From assembly GCA_905250075.1 (NCBI GenBank), contig CAJNOP010000011.1, forward strand, positions 1,614,169-1,678,168: a stretch of 64,000 bases of DNA, read 5' to 3'. A model generated the notes under the pieces. That model saw only the letters and a program-made list of their open reading frames with translations. It had not been told where the DNA came from and did no database searches. The position numbers and the translations under genes are program-made. Source of the DNA: Rotaria sp. Silwood1. Lineage: Eukaryota > Rotifera > Eurotatoria > Philodinida > Philodinidae. Shown piece after piece: positions 49,501 through 58,916 of this stretch (position 1 is the first letter of the stretch; each line of letters begins with the position of its first letter).

Positions 49501-50654
49501 GAGTATTAAAAGAAAATCGTCGTTTTACATTATATCGTTTCATTGAAGATGTTCATTATCAAGCTTATCTACGTCAACTTCTTCTAGGATATCTTACTTA
49601 TATATCATTGGATCCACCAGATAAACTTAATAATGATCCTAACTTCTATGAAACATTTATTCAAAAAGGTTTTATATCATATGAAAATAAGATAACTAAT
49701 GAATTTAATGTTAATAATGTTTATTATCCATGGAATCGAACATTTGAAATTGGTTTTCAATTAACAGATAATGAATCATTTTAAAAAATCTTCTTTTAAA
49801 AAATGATGATGTTTTAATAAAAATAATGATTATTATTATTATTATTCTTTTAGCCGAAAAGAGAAAAACAACTTCCATAAAAATTTATTATTCTATATTG
49901 AAAAAAAAAATTCAATCGATTATTTATTGTTATTACCTTTCCCAAGTTGCAGGCGATGTTCCTCGTCTTGAGCTTGTCATTGTTGTTCACAGCTTTTTTT
50001 TAAATTATAAAAATGAATCAACATGAACATGTTGTTCTTGATAATAATAATAGTTATCGTCTATCTCATTATCTTTTTATGGTTAGTTTTACTTTTTTTT
50101 TCTCTTTCTTATTTCCTTTTTGTCTCGAACTAATTTTCAAGGAATAACGATATACGATACAATGAGATGAAACGTAAAACAATTTCTTTTTCTCTTGTTT
50201 TTTTCAAGAAAAATATCATTCTTACGCACGCATGAACAGCATTCACATTTTTTTTAAATCTAAAATTATTATTTCAACCGTGCCTACATGTATAGTATCT
50301 AGAATAACCTGCTTTTTTTTCTATATGCTTCTGTTTTCAAGATTCATTATTATGATTATTGTTAACAAAAAAGAGTAAATGAGAGACAATCTTAGTTTCT
50401 TTCATATGCAAAAAATCTTTCTATCAATCTCTATGTGCTTAATGGTTGATGAGAAAACAAGTGATAAAGCTGTCCAAAAACACAACCATGTGTGCCCTCA
50501 TCTATAAAATTATCAATACTCAAATATAAATGCTGGTTTCATTTTCATCATTTCTTTTTTGATAAAACTGCTTATACATTAGAAATGAAAAGGTACGCAC
50601 TTTTTTTTGTTTTATTACTCACCTACTATCTTTTGATCCAAAGTGATGCGTCAT
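46549..50654 (-). CDS. Basic, Ser-rich protein of unknown function, with a 3.8-kb first intron
   Basis: Exon 1 50623..50654 (MTHHFGSKDS) joins in phase 2 to exon 2 46549..46858. Exon 2 carries a strongly basic segment (SERKTTSRRQSSGRRKKRLT), possibly nuclear-targeting, and a Ser/Thr/Asn-rich tail. After 46549 a donor GTAATA is present, but reading on also meets a stop at about 46514, so the 3' end is uncertain; it may continue to the exons at 44737-45381. The intron 46859-50622 is far longer than the local norm and houses the intronless DUF4127 gene on the other strand. The assignment of the small first exon rests on splice signals and phase only. Confidence 0.45.
47031..47055. repeat. (TA)n microsatellite
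   Basis: Twelve or so uninterrupted TA dinucleotides within the long intron. Ordinary simple repeat. Confidence 0.85.
48093..49784 (+). CDS. DUF4127-family secreted protein, intronless, probably horizontally acquired
   Basis: One uninterrupted open frame of 563 codons, in a region where other genes are cut every 100-200 bp. Family marks: IPLDER at residues 54-59 just after the mature start, TPPIELI near 81, a LLISTEQLIYGGLINSR block near 119-135, PGADEVS at 295-301 and YAGWNTNGNTLGT at 435-447. These are the signature blocks of DUF4127, a family of unknown function found mainly in bacteria and seldom in eukaryotes. A hydrophobic N-terminus (best read from the second Met, residue 23, MHSFQLFLFLFIITAECYTV) looks like a signal peptide. 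About fourteen N-x-S/T sequons follow, so the protein has probably adapted to the eukaryotic secretory route. Base composition is as AT-rich as its neighbours, so any transfer is old. It lies antisense within a 3.8-kb intron. The catalytic role, if any, is unknown. Confidence 0.88.
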   Translation: MNIIKIKTILHIRSCFFFSFYNMHSFQLFLFLFIITAECYTVVNSTTQTTILFIPLDERFTTRSIVLNLARLIDNDFVLLTPPIELISHWKQPANTSVLFHWIHDQIINSCSRSTSCSLLISTEQLIYGGLINSRISNTSLDELNSRLTILVGFKREFGSKLQIYLSSVIMRIPAYNGDFEEPNYWATYGRLIYLWSFYTDRYAVLHNPADEEQVQILEKQIPSNILNEFIWRRARNYNLTYTLLHDYTKLYFERIWLTLDDNAEYGLNKAEERQLIKLINDPSVNISSKVNIYPGADEVSLAILSQLVVNNKQQQSSIPTITVRYRNVTTKNYIPNYEGAPLNGSILKQITAVGGHYIEFDNETSADILVLVNNWSTDMQQEATQVQTCEDYSTLEIQTNTSIIVYADVRYSNGGDICFSQWILNHTLFGTYAYAGWNTNGNTLGTCLSNGVLLKYYLNSTLNNQLINRVLKENRRFTLYRFIEDVHYQAYLRQLLLGYLTYISLDPPDKLNNDPNFYETFIQKGFISYENKITNEFNVNNVYYPWNRTFEIGFQLTDNESF

Positions 50655-51627
50655 ATTAAAGAATCCTATGTAAAAGAAAAGTTTAATAATTAAGATTATT
50701 TGTTTTTAATTTTAATATGGTTGAGATTATTTTCAGGAAAACAAGAAAATTTATAATTTTTAGTATGAAAGAAAAAATATTGAATTATTTGCAATTTTTA
50801 TGATTATTGATATGTGAAATCGATAATCACCGGAATTAAAAATAGAAATAAATGAACATATAGAGGAATTTTCAAGTATTAATTTGTTCCGTAAATGTTT
50901 ATCTTGTAATTTAAAGATAGGAAAATAGCATTTTTTATGATGAATGGGAAAACTTAAATAAATAGACGTCCATAAACTTCACTGGAGATAGTTACCTGAT
51001 AGTAGTTGACACGTTCGCTACTAGAATAAAATTATGATAATCTAACCCAATGATAAAAATGGTGAGTTGTCATCATCAGCACATCTTTTTTTTTCAGTAT
51101 CGTGCAGTTTCCTTTCTTTCATCCGTCTTCATTTTTAATTCTCCTTCTTCTTTTTTTTTCTTCTACTGTTTCTTTAGTTTCTGTGTCTCATCGGATGCTA
51201 ATGATAATGACGATAATTTTCAGCTTCGTTCTCTTTTTGTGTCTGTCGGTTTGAAGACTAAGAGCACTCTTGCTTGGAGTAAGACTTCAATACGCATCAT
51301 AAAATTTGTTTTGTTCGTTTTTTGTCTCATTTTCTTTTTGTTGCTGTGATCATTCATGAATAAAAGGTGTTAGAAACAGATTCCATTCGATGCATTTATT
51401 TTTATCACATTCTAATTTTTATTGACGTACATCGTCAACGAAAGCATTAGTAACACCTTTTTTGTTCTTATATTTTTACATTCTATACAAAAAGAAAAAT
51501 GTGAATCTTTTTTTTCTGGTAAGACAGAATAAAAGTGTTTTTATTTATATTAGAAACAAAGCACTTAGACACGAAGGAGAAAATCAAATCATTGTATGTT
51601 AGTTTTTATTGCATATTAATGATTGTC
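50655..51627. other. Spacer
   Basis: No supported gene; T-rich runs and short chance frames only. Presumably contains the promoter of the minus-strand gene starting at 50654 and the 3' region of CHAC2. Confidence 0.5.
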
Positions 51628-54600
51628 TTATTTTTCTTTTTGTTCATCTTCAGTTAATATTTTTTTGACAAGTTGATCAAGTTTAAATAAGTGTTCATCG
51701 TCTATTGTAGTTATTGTACGTATAGCTTCAGCTAATTTAAATAAATATTCACGATTAGAACCACTTGGTCCATGTGCTCGAGCTATTTGTTCAGCTATTT
51801 GATCTAAAGGTGCATCACCACCCCAAAATGGATTATTGGGTTGAGCCATATATGTATAACAAGCTAATTCTGTTTGTTCATTATTAGTTGGATAAAAAAT
51901 TGTTTCAATAATTGTATAACCATCTTTTTCACGTACATCAAGCACATGACGTACACTTACTTCATCTTCATTTGATATTTCATAGGCAGCACCATAAACA
52001 TAATCCTTGATGCATGAAGAAAGAAACTTCATCATTGCATTTTATAATGTAGAGTGGAAATATCCTTAATATCTTGCAGGACATTATGACATATATATAT
52101 AAGTAAGATTAGATTAAATTAGATGATGTCTTATCTGATACACCTTTTCCTATTTAATTATTTGTTTCTATTTATATTTTCTGTGGTATTTGCTTAAATA
52201 TAGTAGTTTATTATGTCTGTAAGATTATATTCTCATCATATAATAGAATATCTAAGTAGTAAAGACAAATGATATCAACACTGCACAAAACCATGCATGC
52301 AGGTGTAATGCATGTCTTACGCTATCAATTTTTTTGTTTGAGAACAACATAGGATTCAAATATTTGAAAGAATCATATGTCGTAGATAATTCTGAAACGT
52401 AATATCTTGCGTCAGAGAATAGTTATGAAATATTTTTTCTTATTATATTGAAAATTATTTTCTTTTTTTGTACAAAATAAATACAAAAACAAACTCAAGG
52501 AGGAAATCTTCTCGGACGCTTCTTTATGATTTCAATAACTTTTTGCCTGCACCACGGGTTATAATGTTCTTACGAATTGCTGCAGGACATGGTTTTTCTT
52601 TTCTAAAGAGTTATGCTTCTTACATCTTAGTAGATGCTCAGATCCATGCTATATACAATTCATAGTATTTTAGTAACAATTCTTGGAGGATTTCAGCTCT
52701 TCTTGTGATTCGATGGATCTATTGAACTTTTATTATACAATTGATGATAAAAAAGTCATTTGATAAACAGGTTCATTCATTTTTCAGCCTGCTAAAGAAG
52801 TCTGTAAAAGTTTGACAACGTTGAATTAGAAAACGAGTTTTACGTTTAATAAAATATGGGCTCGAAATTTTTCTAAGAGTTATGAGCCAAACTTTAAGAG
52901 TCGCGAATAGTCAATTCAGACAGAAAAAAATGAATATTCTTTGCAGCAATAGTCTCTTTTACTACATACATTATATTACCGATTCTTTTAACATAGAATT
53001 AAAGGCAAAACTGTTCTCTACAATGTGACATAAAAATCGAAAATTTCAATAATGACCAGATTTACTTTACAAGTCTATTTTCCATAAAAACTGAAAAATA
53101 TGTGTAAATTGACATGATATTTCTTACATCGAAATACTCACTATCGAAAAATGAGTTCCAGTAAAGTGATCATTAGTACAGTATTTTTGATCGAGAGAGA
53201 TTGGCTCTTTCATTCTCTATATCTGAAAGAATTTTTGTTTCTACTTTGACTGATTTTTGATGTGCTGAAGTTCGGCAAAACTTGATTTACGAGCCTCAGA
53301 AACTTCGATTCATTACTCCTAAATCAAAAAAAACTTGAGAAATTGTAAGTCCATCTCTGAAAAGAATCCAAAGTTTTGATTCTAACCAATTGTTTTCAGA
53401 TATTTGGAAGCTTCGTTAAAATGACTGAAAAGTGAATGAAACTTTTGTCTAATTATTTTTCAATCACCCATTATCTATTTTATAGATCCCTTCTGTAGGT
53501 CTCGAGTTTTCGAAAAACTTATACTTACAAATTCCGTTCTGAAATAACTTCTATTGAAAGATCTCTCATAAACTGGTTTGGACAATTAGTTTCAGAAATC
53601 TCTAGAACTCTTATCTAGAAGATATGATGTTTTCAAGTAATAGAAGGTTTTCTTAAGAGTTGTGCACAATAAAAGAATATTTTGAAAAGTTTATATTTCG
53701 AACATGGAGGTTCTTTGTTTTGACTAATGTATAAGAGACTATTAGATGACAGATTTTTATGACTTTCTCGAAAACTTGAGTACTACATAGAGTCCCTATA
53801 AAATAGACATCCCATAAAACCTCAATAGATCCACTAGACAGTAACAAGGGTCGAAATCCTTCAAGACTTTTTACTGTAATACTATTTAATACCTTCAAGT
53901 AGTAAAAAAATCATTGAAATCGGAAAACGTAAACCTGAGGAGCTTGCCTGACGAGCACGTTTAATTAACGTCTGGAAACTTTAATCAAAGTTATTACCAT
54001 AACGATAAATAAAAAAACAGTTTCTAATATTCAATGATTACTTTATGAATAATTTTCTCTTAGCAATTATCCTAAAGAGTCAAGGACTTCATATTTTGTT
54101 AATGACTCCTTAAGATGAGTTCATCATAAAAATGTAACTAGACAAACAGTTGCCTAACCATGTTCAACAAAATAAACAGTCACTTTTAAATCTACATATA
54201 TCAGAAAAATTCAAAAATTTCTCAAGTTAATTTTCGATAGAAAAATTATTCTCAATAGAATCGATAGAAGACCAGAACGAGATAAAAGTGCACACTTAAA
54301 TAAATATTGCGTGCGTCACTCATGTAAATTATCTCATGTCATGCTCGCACTATCATGAAACACTTCTATAAATTATTTAATAATCATATTCAAGGTTTAA
54401 ATCACAAATTTCGAAATAAGTATCTTAAAAGACAACTGTTGTATCAAAATATATGAAAGCAATGATTCTTGCTCAAGTTCAACAAAGAAACATCGTAATT
54501 GCATAGCAAAAACACAATGTCATAAAAAATGTCATTCATCAAAAATGAAACCATGTTCACATATCTAATTCAATCTTTGTACTTTTGTTGAAATATTAAA

Positions 54601-55923
54601 TAAATGAAGTTTAAACTAAACGTTCGGAAATGTTTAAAATTTCCCTGAATTCTAATTTCTTCTGCAATATACAGTGAATTACAAAATTATTTGATCAATT
54701 TTATTTTCATTTTTTATCTACTTTCGTCAACATTAATAAGAATACAGATAATTGTTTCTATAGAGAGTTTTATTTCCAACAAGAATTCTCGACAATGAAA
54801 ATGGTTGCTAATTTTCTAAAGATATGGTCCATCAAAAAAATCGAAATTCAAATTTTCCATCATCTGGACTTTGCAATAGAATTCTTTTTTAATTATCTAG
54901 AATAATAGGTCACAACGTTCTCTACAAAATAAAATGTCTTTTAGCTCTTTACGATGACTTTTCAGCGACATACATCAATCTTGTGGAAGGCATAACAGTT
55001 GCTTGTTCTGCTATTTCTTATGGAAACATAGTTTTTGTGCCTTCGGTATGATTGATACGTCTCGATCGAAAAACGTCGTATAGAACTGGAAAATATTTCA
55101 TTTTGTAGAGAATAATTTGTTCAATCATTCTAGGTAGTTAAAGCAGATTTCTGTTGTCCAACTTCTGTTGATGAAAAATTTGTATTTCGGATTTTTAGAG
55201 ATCCTATTCTTGGAAAATTACCAATCATTTTTATCTACAAAAATTCTTGTGGGAAATAAAATTCTCTACACTAATCATTATTTGGATTCCTATTAACGTT
55301 GGTAGCAACGGAAAAGAAATTGAAAATAAGCGTGTCGAATAATTTTGGAAGTCATTGTATATATCAGAAATCTCAATGGATTGGGCCGACTTTCTTCGCC
55401 ACAGCCCAGTCCATTGAAACTTCTTGTAATGATAATAAATAACTTTCACTAGCACAGCAAGCCAAACTATCTGTTGAGAAGAATTGCCATTAGACGAGTG
55501 ACTCATGGACATCTGTAGGTAGGCCATTGTTTTAAAAAAAACACCGTGAGCTTGGCCAGGCCAAAAGTTGATAATCCATGTGTCGGCTTTTTTCGGTCGA
55601 GCTCAGTCCATTGAAACTTCTCGTGTATTAGTAATAGAATTATATCTCTTATATGGCGTTACTGTTAATAGCGATCATATTGAACACTTACAGATTCATT
55701 TCCCGTTGAAATCAAAGTAGCTACTCGTCCAGGCTAAATAGAATAAATAATAATTGTATTTAAATTTCCAATCACTTGTGATGATTACTTTTCCTGGTAT
55801 ACCACGATGGTCTTCTGATAATTGCCAAAAACGTCGAATGAAACCTTTAACATGACCTTCTATTCGATTAATATATCGAAAATCTGGTTTCCATACAATC
55901 GAACCATATCCAAATATCCACAT
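51628..55923 (-). CDS. CHAC2: Gamma-glutamylcyclotransferase, CHAC2 type (glutathione-specific)
   Basis: Cytosolic enzyme that degrades glutathione to 5-oxoproline and Cys-Gly. Exons 55789..55923, 55692..55733 and 51628..52005 join in phase 0 to 555 nt, 184 residues, exactly the usual CHAC2 length. The N-terminus has the family's substrate-binding FGYGS loop (residues 4-8, [15 protein letters not shown]), then [16 protein letters not shown] and PGRVATLIS. The last exon has VYGAAYEI, the conserved Glu of DVREKDGY, the IFYP strand and a C-terminal helical part with [19 protein letters not shown], ending in a charged tail. The second intron (52006-55691) is 3.7 kb; the first is 55 bp. The start is fixed by the conserved MWxFGYGS. 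Without joining across the large intron, the two ends look like separate fragments. Confidence 0.93.
52006..55691 (-). other. 3.7-kb intron of the CHAC2-like gene
   Basis: AT-rich with no gene recognised. Near its 5' end (about 55375-55421) a short hairpin CAATGGATTGGGC...GCCCAGTCCATTG is present, and part of it (CAGTCCATTGAAACTTCT) recurs at about 55603-55620. This hints at a small repeated insertion. Confidence 0.6.
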
Positions 55924-56178
55924 GAATAATCGAATAAAAAAAAGCTTTTTTTTTCTCTATTTTCTAAAGTTTAATTGTCAAAGATACAGAACAAAAGAAA
56001 CAATGATGTTTTCATATAAAATGCTTGTTTATAATATACAAATTGAATTGCGCGAACAAATAAATATACAATACAAAGCGAAAACAAAGGGAAAAAATTA
56101 ATCATTAATCCTAATGCTTTTTTTTTTGTTTGTTACAAAGTTGATCGCTAGAATAAATATATAATTTTATTGTTCTTT

Positions 56179-57005
56179 TTAATAATCTTGTCGTCGAACA
56201 TGATTTTGTGTTGATTCGAGTTTTTCTCCTTCATCTTTTGTTCCTGGTCGGCCTTCTTCTGGTGCAGGTAACTTTTTATCTGACGGTGTAACACCCCAAA
56301 TTTCTTTAGCATATTGAGCAATGGTTCTATCAGATGAAAATTTGCCTGATGCAGCTATGTTTAATATAGATTTTTTCGTCCACTCGATTGGATTCTATAA
56401 ATTAATAACAAAACAAAATAAAATAAATCGAAGTGTATCTTTTAATATACTTTAAATAATTGCTCAACACGTTCATGTGCTTTAATATAGTCAGCATAAT
56501 CTGCAAGCAACATATAACTAAAAAAAAAAGGAAATCTAGTCGGTGATTTCTTTTTAATAAAAAATTAATTTTCAAACGTACCGATCATTTGAATCAAGTA
56601 AACTTTTAATAATATCAGAAAATAGATTTGGATCTTCTGGTGAAAAATATCCGTCTCTTATTTGATCTAATGCTCGTTTTAATTCTGGTTCACGTTCATA
56701 AAATTCTTTTGAGTTATATCTAGATAAAAAAAAAGCAGAAGTTTTTTTATAAATGAGAAATTAATTAATATGTTTTATTTGGTTTCACCCTTTTTCGTTT
56801 AATGCATCAACATCTTGAACTGTCATACCAAATATAAATATATTATCACGTCCAACTTCTTCATCCATTTCAACATTGGCACCATCCAAGGTACCAATAG
56901 TTAATGCTCCATTAAGCATCATTTTCATATTACCTGTACCGGATGCTTCCAAACCAGCCAAAGATATTTGCTCAGATAAATCAACTGCCGGAATAATTTT
57001 TTCAG
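56179..57005 (-). CDS. PYG: Glycogen phosphorylase, C-terminal part only (5' end missing)
   Basis: Releases glucose-1-phosphate from glycogen in the cytosol with pyridoxal phosphate. Four exons join in phase: 56789..57005, 56582..56719, 56451..56517 and 56179..56394 (stop at 56179-56181). They encode about 212 residues matching the last quarter of the enzyme. The order is [13 protein letters not shown] then TGNMK, whose Lys binds pyridoxal phosphate, then [28 protein letters not shown], and the end helices [21 protein letters not shown] polar C-terminal extension ([16 protein letters not shown]...) goes beyond the usual end. The acceptor before 57005 needs an upstream exon ending in one base (phase 1). 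None of the first ~620 residues can be found before or after the 100-N gap that starts 157 bp upstream. Confidence 0.93.
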
Positions 57006-57161
57006 CTGAAAAATAAAAACTTCGTGTATATATTTGTATGAAATAATTCAAATAATATCAAAAACAAATGAAAATGAAGTCTCTCTGCTTATGAAATCGA
57101 TTTTTGAGTCAGAAATATGCAAATGGCATGAATTTTTCCGTTTGAAAGCACGGTGCTATCA

Positions 57162-57261
57162 NNNNNNNNNNNNNNNNNNNNNNNNNNNNNNNNNNNNNNN
57201 NNNNNNNNNNNNNNNNNNNNNNNNNNNNNNNNNNNNNNNNNNNNNNNNNNNNNNNNNNNNN
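57162..57261. other. 100-N assembly gap
   Basis: A run of exactly 100 N, the usual placeholder for a gap of unknown length. It lies just upstream of the surviving glycogen phosphorylase exons, so the missing N-terminal three quarters of that gene probably fall in it, or the join is wrong. Confidence 0.95.
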
Positions 57262-57264
57262 TTT

Positions 57265-57570
57265 TTTATTAAAACCTTTATCACTCTCAAGATATATGTT
57301 GGATTGAAATTCTCGTTGATGAACTGTGTTGGAGCAATGGTACTTCATATATAAAAATCATCAATGCAGAACCTACATTCGAATTTGAACTCTAACGGAT
57401 AGTTTTCCTAAAAAACTGTTCTTTTATAGAGATTTATGTAGAGGTTCACGAATGTTACTTAAATTTATATATCGACTATTGTATTTTCTAGAGTATCATT
57501 GTTAGAAGGCTATTTATCAACAAGAATTTAGATCTAACATCTCTCTTGAGAGTAATCGAGGTTTTAATTA
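57265..57570. repeat. Diverged inverted repeat next to the gap
   Basis: The sequence 57265-57345 and the reverse complement of about 57490-57570 share TTAAAACCT, ACTCTCAAGA, GATGTT/TATGTT and AAATTCT(C/T)GTTGAT in the same order, at about 70% identity by eye. Their conceptual peptides align too (IKTFITLKIYV and IKTSITLKRDV). Probably the arms of an unclassified repeat that caused the assembly gap. Confidence 0.5.
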
Positions 57571-58916
57571 AAACAAATTCATCAATCCGACGTTGAACCG
57601 GCCCAACTTGAGCATCCGAGACTGAACTAGGCGGATCTAATATTGAAGTGAATAGAACAGTGGATGTCGACACACATATGTATCACTTATAGATTTTTTT
57701 CGTTATGATGAAGGTGCTTGATTTCTTACAAAATGCTCTAGTACAATCCTATTTGTTTTTCCTCATGCTATTTCTCTTACATAAGATTTGTATTAGTTTC
57801 TCGAGACTTCTCTTCTGTTTGACACCTTTTAGTACGCTCTTCTCCTCATTTTCTTATATACTTCTGTTGATGATCTGTCACTGAAAGTTTACATTGAATT
57901 AAAAAACTGAACTATAGCAACGCGTCGAAATTAAAAAAAACTGATTTTGCGATTGTGTGAGCTTCTTCAAAGAACATATTTTTAAACATATTTTAGGCAT
58001 GGCTATTAGATTGAAGTTTTGTAAAACATCTCTATCAGCAAAGGATATACCTTTCGATAAGCAAAGAAAACAAGAACACCCACGGAAAACAACAAAAGTT
58101 CTATTGATACAACAACTGTGCCATTAACTTTTTTATTTAGATATTCAGGTCATTTTACTTAACAAAAATTATATATTTACTTATCGATGTACCATATATT
58201 ATTAAGCAAATTAAACTATTTTACTTAGAATTTAAATAAAAAACTTAACAAAAATGCTTTTTTTACTTAGAATTCTTTTCAATAAATTATCTAGCAAAAA
58301 ATTTAATTTTTGACTTAGCTTTTATTTAAAATTACTTAGCACTTAAATAGTAGCCAAAAATATAAAATATCATGTTTTCATAACGTATCCAGGGCAAGTT
58401 ATTTAACTTTCAAGATACGTTAAACTTAGAAATCAAAACGAACCAGGAAAGGTATTTTCCTCTATTTGTAACAACAAAGCATAGTGTCGTTCAGGCTAAC
58501 TACATGTTCAGACGACCTTCTTTCATATGGTTCAAACAACACTATTTTTGCTCGTACAATAGTGGGGAATACTTTTCGCAATTCATTTTCATCCCTAAAA
58601 TTCAAACACCTGGAAATTTAAATCATTGGCTCTAGGTACACTATAGGAAAAAAATATTTTAGATGTGTTAGTTTGATCGTAAGAGCTTTCATTTGATCGG
58701 ATTATAGTCAATCTCCTTAACTTACAGTACATCGTCTTTCATTGCCAGTCGCTAAAAGTATCAACAAATACTATCTCGAAATATTTTACATATTCTTTAG
58801 AACCCAATAGAAATACCTAGCATTTCTCATAATATAAATGAAGGCTCCGTAAAAATCATGCTTCACAAAAGCAGGATATCTTTGTTTGTTTGTAATGTTG
58901 ACATTAATTTTTCTAG
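57571..58916. other. Stretch upstream of the transporter gene
   Basis: No exon recognised. The missing first exon of the SLC13-family gene should be here (or in the gap), but I could not find the expected WW-x-TE-x-x-P motif in any plus-strand frame. The part 58140-58370 is an ATTTAACTTAG-rich low-complexity zone. Confidence 0.45.

Noticed and set aside
50012..50080. Possible plus-strand first exon (MNQHEHVVLDNNNSY...) with a GTTAGT donor
   Set aside because: No downstream acceptor opens into a coding exon in the right phase; left out.
51050..51349. Plus-strand frame with Phe/Ser-rich hydrophobic stretch
   Set aside because: Arises from T- and C-rich low-complexity sequence; no motif.
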